A DNA stretch of 64,000 nucleotides from Ruegeria sp. ANG-S4 (GCF_000814005.1 NZ_JWLK01000007.1:115304-179303); one strand, 5' to 3'; shown: positions 1-9,291, counted from the stretch's first letter. Notes: generated from the sequence alone by a model not told the origin. Numbers and translations are program-made.

Positions 1-473
1 TCCATTTTCGAGGCGTTAAGCTGAACATAGTTGGCTTCGCCAATCCTTTCATACAGATCAAGCTGCGTTTCGAGGAAGTCGATATGGCTTTCTTCGTCCG
101 ACATCAGTTGTTCGAACAAAGACATCGATACATAGTCTCCTGCTTCCCGGCAGTATTCTCTAGCTTCCTTGTACAAAGCCCGCGCGTCTATTTCGGCCGC
201 CAGATCGCATTCCAGTGTTTCCTTGGGGGTTTGGCCGATCCGCAGAGGGTCCAGCTTTTGCAGGTTGGGGTGCCCCTCAAGGAATATGATCCGCTCGATC
301 AGTTTGTCCGCATGTTCCATCTCTTCGATGGATTCCTCGCGGCTTTTCTTAGCCATGTGGCCAAGACCCCAATCTTCCTGCAGGCGGTAATGTAGCCAAT
401 ACTGGCTGACCGCCGTCAGTTCATGCCGCAGAGATTTGTTGAGGTATTCTATGACCTTGGGATCGCCCTTCAT
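1..473 (-). CDS. bfr: Bacterioferritin, 3' end cut by window edge
   Basis: Iron-storage ferritin-like protein: a di-iron ferroxidase in a 24-mer that oxidises Fe2+ and stores ferric mineral in the cytoplasm. The visible 157 codons begin [12 protein letters not shown] and show the E-x-x-H metal-binding pattern ([10 protein letters not shown]) in the first half and [10 protein letters not shown] in the second, as in the family. Bacterioferritins are usually about 158-161 residues, so only a few codons are missing beyond base 1. The start at 473 lies inside the end of the ferredoxin gene bfd (53-base overlap), so the two genes are co-transcribed and probably translationally linked. Family assignment is firm. 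Confidence 0.93.
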   Translation of the reverse strand, partial: MKGDPKVIEYLNKSLRHELTAVSQYWLHYRLQEDWGLGHMAKKSREESIEEMEHADKLIERIIFLEGHPNLQKLDPLRIGQTPKETLECDLAAEIDARALYKEAREYCREAGDYVSMSLFEQLMSDEESHIDFLETQLDLYERIGEANYVQLNASKM

Positions 474-714
474 TTGACTTCTCCTGTGTTGCCTCGGACC
501 GCAATGTCCGAAGCTGCATGGGGACTTCCAGATTATCGTCTGAGCGCATTGTGTCTAGAAAAAGCGGCATGCACCCGCCGCAGTCAGCGGCCTTGCCTAG
601 GGCGTGATAGATCTTTCCCGGTGTGATTATCGTCTGTGGGTCGGACGTCCGCATCCAGTCAATTGCGGCGCGGATGTCGTGGTCAGAGATGTTGGTACAG
701 TGGCAAACGATCAT
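421..714 (-). CDS. bfd: Bacterioferritin-associated ferredoxin (Bfd-like [2Fe-2S])
   Basis: Small [2Fe-2S] protein that passes electrons to bacterioferritin to release stored iron. The 97-residue product begins [11 protein letters not shown] and has the BFD-domain cysteine set: C-x-C near residues 4-6 and C-x-x-C in ADCGGCMP near residue 46-49. The C-terminal 30 residues extend past the usual domain (about 64 residues in E. coli) and are encoded by DNA that overlaps the start of bfr. Pairing with bfr is the classic context and supports the role. Expression would be expected to rise on iron limitation, but I see no certain iron box in the 134 bases upstream. Confidence 0.9.
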   Translation of the reverse strand: MIVCHCTNISDHDIRAAIDWMRTSDPQTIITPGKIYHALGKAADCGGCMPLFLDTMRSDDNLEVPMQLRTLRSEATQEKSNEGRSQGHRIPQQISAA

Positions 715-848
715 GGCGACTCAGGCTGCTCGGCTATTTCCTACGCAAATAGTAGGTTATTACTTTCAGGTCCAGATGGAAGAGGCAAATCTTTCGTGAA
801 GGACCGGCGAAAGCGCCCTTCCGGAACGCCTTCGCCCTTGCTGCTCTT

Positions 849-2117
849 TTATTGGAAAACTGCGTCGGGGTTATCGAGGCTGTCCGAACCCTCGAACTCG
901 ATCTGATCAAGTTCCAAGGCCGTGACGATGCGTTCGATCGTTTTTGTCTGATCAACCAGCCCGTTCACGCCGCCCATAATCAGGGCCTCGCCACCGGCGT
1001 TACCGCGTTCAAGCATCTGGTCGTACGCGAAACCCGCCTCGGCTGTGGATTTCATCAGGCCCAGCGCCAGCATCGTGTTCGCCAGTTTCATCTTCATTTC
1101 GGTGTCCAGAGCGGGATCGCTTGCAATCACCAGATCGGACAACGAAGCACCGCTGATCGGGGTTCCGTCAATCCGGGTGTAGGTGCCCAGATAGACATTC
1201 TGGATGCCAACGCCGTTGTAATAGTGGTCGTTGTGCGTGTTGTCAGCGAAGCAGGAATGTTCTTCTTCGGGGTCATTCAGCATAACGCCCAAACGCATGC
1301 GCTCACCCGCGGTTTCACCGTAGGACAAAGACCCCATGCCAGTCAGGATGGCGCTAATACCGGCTGCCTCGTTCTCGGCCAGTGCCGCCCGCGCAGCACC
1401 GCCGTCCTGCCATTGGGCCGCCATCCATTCCAGATCGCTGACCAGCAGGTCGGTCGCAGCGCTCAGGTATTGGGCGCGGCGGTCACAGTTGCCTCCGGTG
1501 CAGTCGTCGCCCTGTGCATAGTCACTCCACGGGCGATTGCCTGCCCCAGTGCCGTGGCCGTTGAGGTCCTGACCCCAAAGCAGAAATTCGATGGCATGGT
1601 AACCGGTGGCGACATTTGCCTCGATCCCGTCTGCCTCGTGCAGGGTTTCCGCGAGCAGTTCGGGGGTGATTTCGCTCGCGTCCACGGCTTCGCCGGACAG
1701 CTCGAAACTTGGGTTCGCGATTACGTTCAATACGGCGAATTCGTTTTCGTCGCTGGGTCCGCCGTATGACGCGTCAACGTAGTCAATCAAACCTTCATCC
1801 AGTGGCCATGCGTTCACTTTGCCTTCCCAGTCGTCGACGATGGCATTGCCAAAGCGATACACTTCGGTCTGCTGATAAGGCACGCGCGCCGCAAGCCAGG
1901 CGGCGCGGGCGGAATTCAGAGTTGCATCCGAAGGATTTTCGATGAGCGCATTGACAGCGGCCTGCAGCTTTTTCGCTGCGATCAGGCTGTCATCGTATTT
2001 GGCTTCGGCAATATTGGCATAGTTTGCGAGAACATCTGCCTTGGCTGGGGCGTCGGCGACTGCGGCGCTTGCGATGCACAAGGTAAGTGCGCTGGTCGCT
2101 GCAAAGAATCTTGTCAT
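849..2117 (-). CDS. Imelysin-family (IrpA-like) periplasmic iron-associated protein
   Basis: 422-residue secreted protein of the imelysin/peptidase-M75 family. Such proteins are linked with bacterial iron uptake; peptidase activity is doubtful. Start chosen at 2117 because a clean signal peptide follows (MTRFFAATSALTL... with cleavage near AVADAP). The family G-x-H-x-x-E signature is present as GYHAIEFLLWG, and repeated helical segments with conserved acidic and His residues follow (for example HTHNDHYYNG is replaced here by NTHNDHYYNG). It lies upstream of bfd-bfr on the same strand, 134 bases away, and diverges from a DUF2796 gene, giving a small metal-handling neighbourhood. Ligand is unknown; iron is inferred from family and neighbours. 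Confidence 0.85.
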   Translation of the reverse strand: MTRFFAATSALTLCIASAAVADAPAKADVLANYANIAEAKYDDSLIAAKKLQAAVNALIENPSDATLNSARAAWLAARVPYQQTEVYRFGNAIVDDWEGKVNAWPLDEGLIDYVDASYGGPSDENEFAVLNVIANPSFELSGEAVDASEITPELLAETLHEADGIEANVATGYHAIEFLLWGQDLNGHGTGAGNRPWSDYAQGDDCTGGNCDRRAQYLSAATDLLVSDLEWMAAQWQDGGAARAALAENEAAGISAILTGMGSLSYGETAGERMRLGVMLNDPEEEHSCFADNTHNDHYYNGVGIQNVYLGTYTRIDGTPISGASLSDLVIASDPALDTEMKMKLANTMLALGLMKSTAEAGFAYDQMLERGNAGGEALIMGGVNGLVDQTKTIERIVTALELDQIEFEGSDSLDNPDAVFQ

Positions 2118-2240
2118 GAGTTTTGAACTTTCCTGTTGGAACCGGAATCGGGACCGCGCAGTCGCGGCCACGGACAAAAGATATCTGAGTGAATTTGTAA
2201 ACTAAGTCAACCTGAGTTTTATTGTCGGGAAATCGCAATA

Positions 2241-2257
2241 CCCCCATATTTAGGGGG
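2241..2257. promoter_or_regulatory. Inverted repeat in divergent imelysin/DUF2796 promoter region
   Basis: CCCCC at 2241-2245 and GGGGG at 2253-2257 are separated by ATATTTA. The repeat lies 84-124 bases from the two divergent starts and could be an operator for one or both metal-related genes. A near match to the Rhodobacterales iron box (TGA-N9-TCG instead of TCA) lies just beside it at 2213-2227. Function is inference. Confidence 0.3.
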
Positions 2258-2338
2258 TTGGCCCCACAGTGAACTGCATTGCGTGGATTCATAAATGCAC
2301 TAGACTTAAGCAGGATGTGTTTGAGTTCTGGTGCGTGT

Positions 2339-2875
2339 ATGAAGAGTGCTGTGATTGCCCTAACTTTCCTGCCTGCGGCCTTGTTGGCGCAGGAGGCGCT
2401 GCCGTCAGGTTCGCACATTCACGGAACCGGTCATCTTTCCATCATCATCTCCGAGGGCGCGTTCACGTTGATGTTGCAGGTTCCAGGCGCAGATGTCGTC
2501 GGCTTTGAGGAGGCTGCAGAAACTGATGCGGATCGGGAACGGGTCGCGGCAGCCGTTTCGGACCTGTCAAAGCCGCTTGAGCTGTTTGCATTGCCAACCG
2601 AGGCAGGGTGCGCTGCCGTCTCTGCAAACGTTGCCTTGGTGGGCGAGGGGCTTCGCCCGCAGACCGATACTGCGGAAGAGTCGCATACAGAGTTTCAAGC
2701 GGATTACGTGGTGCAGTGTGACGACATCAACGCGGCAACGGTGATGGAATTCCCGTACTTTGAACGCTTTGAGATGGCGCAACGGCTAACCGTCAAAATG
2801 GCGACCAGCACAGACGAACGCACATTCGAAGTGTCCCGGGAAATGCCGGTCCTGAACCTGCTTGATGCGCAATAA
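2339..2875 (+). CDS. DUF2796 (ZrgA-like) periplasmic protein
   Basis: 178-residue secreted protein of the DUF2796 family, whose best-known member ZrgA is a zinc-regulated periplasmic protein. The start at 2339 is chosen because the next residues form a signal peptide (MKSAVIALTFLPAALLAQ); an upstream in-frame ATG at 2279 would put 20 unrelated residues in front. After the signal comes an H-x-H-G motif (GSHIHGTGHLSIII) typical of the family start, then a mainly beta/acidic body. Two cysteines (C in AGCAAV and QCDDI) are positioned for a disulphide. The His-rich segment between helices seen in some ZrgA proteins is absent here. Divergent from the imelysin gene. Confidence 0.75.
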   Translation: MKSAVIALTFLPAALLAQEALPSGSHIHGTGHLSIIISEGAFTLMLQVPGADVVGFEEAAETDADRERVAAAVSDLSKPLELFALPTEAGCAAVSANVALVGEGLRPQTDTAEESHTEFQADYVVQCDDINAATVMEFPYFERFEMAQRLTVKMATSTDERTFEVSREMPVLNLLDAQ

Positions 2876-2911
2876 CTTGCGCTTTCACCCTGCGGCCAAT
2901 CAAGCCGCTGC

Positions 2912-3607
2912 TCAAACAGTGACGCCTTGAAGGACCTGATCTTTTGTCAGTTGCGCTTTGGTCCCCTGCATCAGGATTTCGCCCCTCCGCAGCACGACAA
3001 ACTGATCGGCCAGTTCGTAGGCGAATTCAAAATACTGTTCGACCAGCACAATTGCCATTTCGCCTTTCGTTCGAAGATGTCGGATAACTTCGCCGATCTG
3101 CTGTATGATATTGGGCTGAATGCCTTCCGTGGGCTCATCCAGTAACAGAAGGCGCGGTTTTGCGATCAGAGCCCGCGCGATGGCCAATTGCTGTTGTTGT
3201 CCGCCTGACAGATCGCCGCCGCGGCGATTCTGCATCTTTTTGAGAACCGGAAACAGTTCGAAAATCTCGTCGGGGACGAAGTGTTTGTCGGCGGGCAAAC
3301 AGGCAAACCCCGACTCAAGGTTTTCGCGGACCGTCAGCAACGGGAAAATCTCGCGCCCCTGAGGCACATATGCGACCCCCTTCCACGCCATCTTGTGAGC
3401 AGGAAGAATACCCAGATTTTCGCCGTTCAAGCTGAGCGTGCCACCTGACCGGGGGTGTGTCCCGGAAATGGCCTTGATCAGGCTTGTTTTGCCAACACCG
3501 TTTGTCCCCATCACACAGGTGATCTGACCTTGTGCTGCCTCCATTGAGATGCCGTACAGGATTTGCGAATGGCCGTAGTGAAGCGTCAGATCGTTCAGTT
3601 TCAACAT
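2912..3607 (-). CDS. urtE: Urea ABC transporter ATP-binding subunit UrtE
   Basis: 231-residue cytoplasmic ATPase of the branched-chain-amino-acid-type (LivF-like) branch that powers high-affinity urea import. Walker A is GTNGVGKTS near residue 35-43, the signature is LSGGQQQQLAIARAL, and Walker B is LLLLDEPTEG. The protein is LivF-sized. It is the last gene of urtABCDE and starts three bases after urtD ends, so the two are co-translated. The urease operon on the other side of urtA makes urea rather than a branched amino acid the expected substrate. Confidence 0.93.
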   Translation of the reverse strand: MLKLNDLTLHYGHSQILYGISMEAAQGQITCVMGTNGVGKTSLIKAISGTHPRSGGTLSLNGENLGILPAHKMAWKGVAYVPQGREIFPLLTVRENLESGFACLPADKHFVPDEIFELFPVLKKMQNRRGGDLSGGQQQQLAIARALIAKPRLLLLDEPTEGIQPNIIQQIGEVIRHLRTKGEMAIVLVEQYFEFAYELADQFVVLRRGEILMQGTKAQLTKDQVLQGVTV

Positions 3608-3610
3608 CGC

Positions 3611-4351
3611 TCAGCGCCCCAGATAAACGTCGATGACGTCTTGATTGGATGTCACATGATCAAGCGACCCCTCAGCCAGAACTGCGCCCTCGTGCAGAAC
3701 CGTGACCTTGCAATTTAGGCGACGCACGAATTCCATGTCATGTTCCACCACGACCACAGCGCGCGTCTTGGCCGCTTGAACAAGCAGGTCTGTGGTGTGC
3801 TCACGTTCCTGCGGGGTCATGCCTGCTGCAGGTTCGTCAACCAGCAGCAATCGCGGCTCTTGCGCCAGAAGCATACCGATTTCCAGCCATTGCTTTTGTC
3901 CGTGGCTCAACTCACCGGACTTGCGGGTCAGTTCATCCCGCAATCCAATTTCCGCGGCAAGTTCTTCAACCCTTGCAAGATCAGATGCCGAGGGGCGGTA
4001 GAGAAGAACGCCGAGCCAGCCACGCTTGTTCTTCAGTGCCATCAGCAAGTTCTCTTGTACCGTCTGATCCTCGAAAACCGTGGGTTTCTGAAACTTCCGG
4101 CCGATCCCGGCCTGAGCGATTTTCGCTTCGCTCATGCGCAACAGGGACACGGATTTTTCGCCCCAGATAACGCGGCCTTCGTCCGGTCGGGTCTTGCCGG
4201 TGACGATATCCATGAAGGTGGTTTTTCCTGCGCCATTCGGTCCGATTACGGCGCGCAGTTCCGCCTGTCCGATCTGAAAGGACAAGTTGTTGATCGCGCG
4301 AAACCCGTCAAACGACACGGAGACGCCACTTACTTCAAGCAAGGTGCTCAT
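3611..4351 (-). CDS. urtD: Urea ABC transporter ATP-binding subunit UrtD
   Basis: 246-residue LivG-like ATPase, partner of UrtE in the urea importer. Walker A reads GPNGAGKTT near residue 37-45, the signature region is LSHGQKQWLEIGMLL and Walker B is LLLVDEPAAGMTP. The SHGQKQWLEIGM wording is characteristic of UrtD rather than of amino-acid LivG proteins, as I recall the family. The start codon overlaps the end of urtC by four bases, so the two are translationally coupled. Confidence 0.94.
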   Translation of the reverse strand: MSTLLEVSGVSVSFDGFRAINNLSFQIGQAELRAVIGPNGAGKTTFMDIVTGKTRPDEGRVIWGEKSVSLLRMSEAKIAQAGIGRKFQKPTVFEDQTVQENLLMALKNKRGWLGVLLYRPSASDLARVEELAAEIGLRDELTRKSGELSHGQKQWLEIGMLLAQEPRLLLVDEPAAGMTPQEREHTTDLLVQAAKTRAVVVVEHDMEFVRRLNCKVTVLHEGAVLAEGSLDHVTSNQDVIDVYLGR

Positions 4352-5577
4352 TCGGTTGCCTCCTTCTCGCGCAGTGATCCGTCATCGGGGCCCAGATTGG
4401 CACCATGCCGGTCGGGGTGACGGCGATTGGTCCACAAGTCGAACAACCCGCCGATGCCTTGCGGGGCGAACAATGTGACCAACACGAAAGAAACGCCCAG
4501 CAGGACCTGCCACCAATCCACCCATTTGATCGTGTAGAAACCCAGAGGGATATCCGGTGCCTGTCCGCCGGTGAACCAAGTGCTGAGAAGGCTGACAAAA
4601 GCGGCGCCGATCACCGCACCATAAAGCCGGCCCCGCCCGCCGATGGCGACCCAGACGGCGAGGTAAATCGAGGCAATGGGTGCCATCTCCTCGGGGTTGA
4701 TGATCCCCGCCTGCGGGTAATAGAGCGCACCGGCGATGGCAGCGATGCACGCGGTCAGCGTGAAAACCGCAAGCTTGTAGACCTCGACCGAGTATCCGAG
4801 GAACCGAACGCGCGCCTCGTTGTCGCGGATGCCGCGGATGATGGAACCGAACTTGCCTGAAACGATCCACGCAGCCAGCATGTACCCCAATCCCAGGGCC
4901 AGGGCCGAAGCCCATAGAAACCAGATGGACACAATATCCTGCGATGCCGTCACGCCGGGCAGGTTTTGCAGGCCGGACAAGCCGTTGTTACCCCGCAGCC
5001 CGCTGTCGTTCTGGAACAGGTAAAGTGCCAGCGCCAGTGTCATCGCTTGGGTCAGGATCGAGAGATACACGCCGGTCACCCGGCTGCGGAATGCGAGCCA
5101 CCCGAAAACCAGGGCCAGCAGCCCCGGAACAAGAACCACAAGTATCAGTTGGAGGATCAGGCTGTCCGAAAAGGCCCAGACCAATGGGAAATCAGACGAT
5201 CCGACAACCCCGAAAATTTGTGTCCCGACCGCGTCGACAACCTCGGAAGGTGTCGGAGGGATTTCACCCTGCGACAGCGACTCGACCACGATCAGGCGGG
5301 TCCGCTCGTACATCAGCCACATCCCGATCATATACCCGCCCAGCCCGAAGAAAGCGAAATGACCCAGGGACAGGATGCCGGTGAAACCCCAGACAAGGTC
5401 CATGGCCACCGCGATCAGACACAGGCACAGAGTCTTGCCCAAGGTCTTCACGAAACTGGTCGAAATCACACCGATCCCGAACCCTTCCGACAGGACCGTG
5501 ACCGCAATTGTGAACAGCGACAGGATTGTCAGAAAAACCAGCACCGACGGGTTCTTGGCGACAAAGCTGCGTTCCAT
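4348..5577 (-). CDS. urtC: Urea ABC transporter permease UrtC
   Basis: 409-residue LivM-like inner-membrane permease. The first membrane helix follows MERSFVAKNPSVLVFL, and further hydrophobic segments run to about residue 375. An extramembrane stretch near residues 85-125 (ERTRLIVVESLSQG onward) is longer than in LivM and is common in UrtC. The family hallmark region RGIRDNEARVRFLGYSV, which couples to the ATPases, is intact. The cytoplasmic tail is polar. It sits three bases downstream of urtB and overlaps urtD by four bases. Confidence 0.93.
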   Translation of the reverse strand: MERSFVAKNPSVLVFLTILSLFTIAVTVLSEGFGIGVISTSFVKTLGKTLCLCLIAVAMDLVWGFTGILSLGHFAFFGLGGYMIGMWLMYERTRLIVVESLSQGEIPPTPSEVVDAVGTQIFGVVGSSDFPLVWAFSDSLILQLILVVLVPGLLALVFGWLAFRSRVTGVYLSILTQAMTLALALYLFQNDSGLRGNNGLSGLQNLPGVTASQDIVSIWFLWASALALGLGYMLAAWIVSGKFGSIIRGIRDNEARVRFLGYSVEVYKLAVFTLTACIAAIAGALYYPQAGIINPEEMAPIASIYLAVWVAIGGRGRLYGAVIGAAFVSLLSTWFTGGQAPDIPLGFYTIKWVDWWQVLLGVSFVLVTLFAPQGIGGLFDLWTNRRHPDRHGANLGPDDGSLREKEATE

Positions 5578-5580
5578 GGC

Positions 5581-7533
5581 TCAATCCCCCGCCGCACGAC
5601 CTTTGAGGGCGATAATGCCCCTTGGCCGGAACTGGATGAAAATGATGATGAAGATGATCATGTAGGTCTGCGCGGCGAGGGTGTTCGACGGGTTCATCCA
5701 CTCGATCCCCTTTTGCAGGAAGCCGATCATCCCGGCACCTGCCAGCGCGCCCCAGATATTGCCGACGCCGCCGACCACAACGGTCATGAAACTCTGCACG
5801 ATGTAATCGCTGCCCAGGTCCGAAGTGACTTTGGCGAACAGCCCAATAGCCACCCCGGCGATGCCCGCAATCCCGGACCCCAGGCCAAAGGTCAGCATAT
5901 TGACCCGCCCCGGATTGATCCCCATGGATCCCGCCATGCGCGGGTTCTGCGTCACCGCGCGCATCTCAAGCCCCAGCCGTGTGCGTTTCATGATGTAGAG
6001 AAACAGCCCCAGAAAAATCATCGCCAACACGAAGATCGCGATGCGGATATAGCTGATCGAGACGACGTCGTTCAGCACCCACGCCCCGTCCAGCCACCCC
6101 GGCGCGGTCAGCGGTCGGGCCTGCGTGCCGAATATGTTCTTAGCCAGTTGCTGAAGGGCTATGGAGATCCCAAACGTCGCCAACAAGGTCTCAAGCGGGC
6201 GGGCGTATAGCCAACGGATCACCAGCCGCTCCATCGCGACGCCCATGGCGAATGTCACCGCAAATGCCATCGGGATCGCGACGATGATGGAAAGCGTATG
6301 GTCGGGGATGAATTGTTGGACGACATAGCCAGTATAAGCGCCCATCATGATGAACTCGCCGTGGGCCATATTGATGACGCCCATCACTCCAAAGGTTATG
6401 GCGAGGCCGATGGCGGCCAGAAAATAGATCGAACCCAGCGATATGGCGTCGAGCGTCAAATCTAGCGTCTGGTTCAAGCCGACTTTCAACTCAATCTGTT
6501 CCAATGCTCGTGCCGCTGCGGCTGTGACTTCGGGCGATGGTTCGGCATAGGTTTCAAAGAACACATGGGTGTCGAGCGCGGCATTGATTTCAATGTCTGT
6601 CACCAAAGCCGGCACGACGCCAGCCTCGGCCAGCGCTGCATAGGCCCGGGCGCGGGTCGCGTCATCGTTCAACTGCGCGACCGGAATGCCGGCCACCCGG
6701 CCACCTTCTATGTTTGCGGCCAGTGCCGCGCGGATGTCACCGGCAGATACGCGCGGTGCTGCCAAATCGCTGGCAACCAGCAGATCATAGGCTTGGTCGC
6801 GCGTCAGCATTTCGGAGCCGGGTTCCAGAATGACCGCGATGTTCGCATCCGTCGGCAGCACCGCGGCGGCCTTTCGCGCAGTCACGACCAAAGGGTTCAA
6901 CGCGGCGCGGACATCCACGCTCAGGTCGCCGGAGATTTCCTCGATCGCGCTTACACGGGCTGCTGTGCTCTCGTCATAGCCGATTGTCAGCAATCGTTCG
7001 ATCCGCTGCTTTTGAGCCTTCAAACCTGCGTCGGGCTCGTCTTTGATCGAGGCGCGCAACGGTTCGAGCAGAACACCTTCGGGGTCGCGCTGGATGGATT
7101 GCAATGCCGCCAATCGCTTTGCGCGATCGGGGTCAGTCAGTTGAAACTGAACCAGAGCGGTCCCGATCATTGCGCGGATGCCGCTGTTGGGCTTCAGCTG
7201 CTTCAACTCGGATTTCTCAAAAGTGCCGACAACATCGCCGGTGTCGAAATCCGTTAACTCGTATGTCCGTCCTTCACCTTTCTTACCCGCAAAAAACAGA
7301 CCGTCGGACTTGCGCATCCACATGTCCTTCGCGGCCCATGTCTCAAGCATTTCCTGTGCCTGCGGCAACCCGCTGGACGCAATTGCATCAATCGCCGGCT
7401 TGATTGTCTTGCGCGAGCTTTTGGCGATGATCTCCTGATGCTCTTGCAGGATGGTCTGCAGCCCCGGATTCTGCGCATCTGCAGTCACGCAGGCGCACAG
7501 GAAAGCCAGGCCCGCAAGAAAGTGTCGTAACAT
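5581..7533 (-). CDS. urtB: Urea ABC transporter permease UrtB with N-terminal periplasmic domain
   Basis: 650-residue protein, about twice the size of a LivH permease. Residues 1-20 form a signal peptide (MLRHFLAGLAFLCACVTADA). Residues 21-345 are a helical, repeat-like periplasmic region rich in Ala and charged residues. From about 355 a LivH-type permease follows, with INMAHGEFIMMGAYTGY and the EAA-like loop MRAVTQNPRMAGSMGIN. Long UrtB proteins with such an N-terminal domain are known in proteobacteria. It is encoded between urtA and urtC, 60 bases after urtA. Confidence 0.92.
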   Translation of the reverse strand: MLRHFLAGLAFLCACVTADAQNPGLQTILQEHQEIIAKSSRKTIKPAIDAIASSGLPQAQEMLETWAAKDMWMRKSDGLFFAGKKGEGRTYELTDFDTGDVVGTFEKSELKQLKPNSGIRAMIGTALVQFQLTDPDRAKRLAALQSIQRDPEGVLLEPLRASIKDEPDAGLKAQKQRIERLLTIGYDESTAARVSAIEEISGDLSVDVRAALNPLVVTARKAAAVLPTDANIAVILEPGSEMLTRDQAYDLLVASDLAAPRVSAGDIRAALAANIEGGRVAGIPVAQLNDDATRARAYAALAEAGVVPALVTDIEINAALDTHVFFETYAEPSPEVTAAAARALEQIELKVGLNQTLDLTLDAISLGSIYFLAAIGLAITFGVMGVINMAHGEFIMMGAYTGYVVQQFIPDHTLSIIVAIPMAFAVTFAMGVAMERLVIRWLYARPLETLLATFGISIALQQLAKNIFGTQARPLTAPGWLDGAWVLNDVVSISYIRIAIFVLAMIFLGLFLYIMKRTRLGLEMRAVTQNPRMAGSMGINPGRVNMLTFGLGSGIAGIAGVAIGLFAKVTSDLGSDYIVQSFMTVVVGGVGNIWGALAGAGMIGFLQKGIEWMNPSNTLAAQTYMIIFIIIFIQFRPRGIIALKGRAAGD

Positions 7534-7593
7534 GTGGTGAAGCCCAAGTGTCGTGTGGGCAAGGCGAGCGACGAGGCCCGCCTTGCGTGCTGT

Positions 7594-8874
7594 TTAGTAG
7601 TTCGACAGGGTCTGAACGCAGGTCTCGGTCTCGGTGTTGTACATCCCGCAACCCAGTTCTTTCCAATCCGACTTCAGAACCGCCGATTCCGGCAGGAAGT
7701 CGGTCCAGGCATCACCCGGTACGACATCGGTTTCGCTGATGATGTCAAATTGGCCGTCCTCCTGGATTTCGCCAATCAGGACCGGCTTTGCCAAGTGGTG
7801 GTTCGGCAGCATGACGGCGGTGCCGCCCGTCAGGTTCGGGAATTCCTGCCCGTACATCGCCGCACGTACAGCGTCGACCTCGGTAGAACCGGCCTCGGTT
7901 GCGGCGTTCACCCACATGTTGAAACCGATGTAATGCGCCTCCATCGGGTCATTGGTCACGCGCTCATCGCCCATTGTGGCTTTCCAGGTATCGACGAAGT
8001 CTGCGTTCACGTCTGTATCCGCGGACTGGAAGTAATTCCATGCAGCCAAGTGACCGACAAGGTTGGTCGTATCCAGACCCGAAAGCTCTTCCTCACCGAC
8101 CGAGAAGGCAACAACGGGAATGTCATCGGCAGACACGCCAGCCGCAGCCAGTTCCTTGTAAAACCCGATGTTTGCGTCGCCATTGATCGTCGAGATCACG
8201 CCGACTTTCTTGCCGTCTGCCCCCAACGCAACGACGTCAGCCACGATCTTGGACCAGTCCGAATGGCCAAAAGGCGTGTAGTTAACGAATATGTCCTCAT
8301 CCGAGATACCCTTCTGCTTCAGATAGCTTTCCAGGATGTTGTTGGTGGTCCTCGGGTAGACGTAATCCGTGCCGAGCAGAGCGAATTTTTCGACCCCCAG
8401 CTCGTCCAGGAAATAATCCGTCGCTGGGATAGCTTGCTGGTTCGGGGCCGCACCGGTGTAAAACACGTTCTTCGAGGATTCCTCGCCCTCGTATTGCACC
8501 GGATAGAACAACAGACCGTTCAATTCTTCGATCACCGGCAGGACCGATTTGCGGCTCACGGAAGTCCAGTTGCCGAAAATCACGTCGACATCGTGTACTG
8601 TCAGCAGTTCACGCGCCTTCTCGGCGAACAGGGGCCAGTCGGAGGCAGGGTCGACCACAACCGCCTCAAGCTGTTTGCCCAATACACCGCCCTTTTCGTT
8701 TTGCTGATCAATCAGCATCAGCATGGTATCTTTGAGCGTGGTTTCCGAGATCGCCATGGTGCCCGACAGCGAGTGCAGGACACCGATCTTGATGGTGTCT
8801 TCGTCCGCCAGCGCGGCTGTGGCCATGGCAGCAAATACCGCCGATCCGGCGAGTGTAGACTTGAGAGATTTCAT
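7594..8874 (-). CDS. urtA: Urea ABC transporter substrate-binding protein UrtA
   Basis: 426-residue periplasmic binding protein that delivers urea to the UrtBC channel. The start at 8874 is preceded by a good ribosome site (CCAGGAGGATTAC) and followed by a signal peptide (MKSLKSTLAGSAVFAAM... cleaved after ALA-DE). The mature start DTIKIGVLHSLSGTMAISE is the usual UrtA opening, and the two-lobe type I binding fold follows. An upstream ATG at 8946 would hide the signal peptide. It is the first gene of the leftward urt operon, facing ureD across a 417-base regulatory gap. Confidence 0.95.
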   Translation of the reverse strand: MKSLKSTLAGSAVFAAMATAALADEDTIKIGVLHSLSGTMAISETTLKDTMLMLIDQQNEKGGVLGKQLEAVVVDPASDWPLFAEKARELLTVHDVDVIFGNWTSVSRKSVLPVIEELNGLLFYPVQYEGEESSKNVFYTGAAPNQQAIPATDYFLDELGVEKFALLGTDYVYPRTTNNILESYLKQKGISDEDIFVNYTPFGHSDWSKIVADVVALGADGKKVGVISTINGDANIGFYKELAAAGVSADDIPVVAFSVGEEELSGLDTTNLVGHLAAWNYFQSADTDVNADFVDTWKATMGDERVTNDPMEAHYIGFNMWVNAATEAGSTEVDAVRAAMYGQEFPNLTGGTAVMLPNHHLAKPVLIGEIQEDGQFDIISETDVVPGDAWTDFLPESAVLKSDWKELGCGMYNTETETCVQTLSNY

Positions 8875-9291
8875 GTAATCCTCCTGGCGGGGCCAAAGGA
8901 GAGGGCTTGCGCAAAAGCGTGCTCTTCTTCTACCTGATCCCCGCAACTATTGTTGCGATCCGTGTGGCGGTTGTGTTCGAGGTCCAATTCGCGCAGCCGT
9001 CACACACCCCCGAGGTCGTCTCCGCGGCGGGCACCCATACGGTTTCTGCATCGCAGAGAATTTGGCAAATTAGGGAGCCGGGGACCCTATGAATTTGGCC
9101 CTCAGTGATTAAATTTTGAGCCGCTGCTGCCGATTGTGATTAAAAATTCACCGCGCACTTGGGAAAACCGTCCAAATGCGGCGTTGCAGAATAGAGTTCC
9201 GACGCCTGAGCGGTGAAACAAGTGGCACAGTTTCCGAACCCGCAGGTGCGCCATCAATCAACATGCCTCCATATCCAGCACTCCAGATACG
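8875..9291. promoter_or_regulatory. Divergent urtA / ureD intergenic region
   Basis: 417 bases without a convincing gene. It must carry the promoters of both the urt and ure operons. It contains a direct repeat GTGATTAAA (9105-9113 and 9136-9144) and AT-rich stretches around 9105-9155. I do not see a proper sigma-54 -24/-12 element. A nitrogen-status regulator is the natural expectation for urea genes, but the sequence does not identify it. Confidence 0.55.
9105..9144 (+). repeat. Direct repeat pair GTGATTAAA, 31 bp apart
   Basis: Two identical nonamers GTGATTAAA begin at 9105 and 9136. The 31-base spacing is about three helical turns, so two protein copies would sit on the same DNA face. 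They lie 148-187 bases upstream of ureD and 231-270 bases from urtA. Possible operator for joint control of urea uptake and hydrolysis; the binding protein is unknown. Confidence 0.35.

Noticed and set aside
4966..6210. Long plus-strand frame (414 residues) opposite urtC and urtB
   Set aside because: The minus strand carries clear UrtC and UrtB families; the plus-strand product is low-complexity and Arg/Gln/His-rich, typical of an antisense shadow in GC-rich DNA.
8911..8924. Possible sigma-54 promoter upstream of urtA (minus strand GAGCACGCTTTTGC)
   Set aside because: The GG of the -24 element is missing and the spacing to TTGC is one base short.
7534..8937. Plus-strand frame (467 residues) opposite urtA
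   Set aside because: Antisense of a firmly identified binding protein; no family features of its own.
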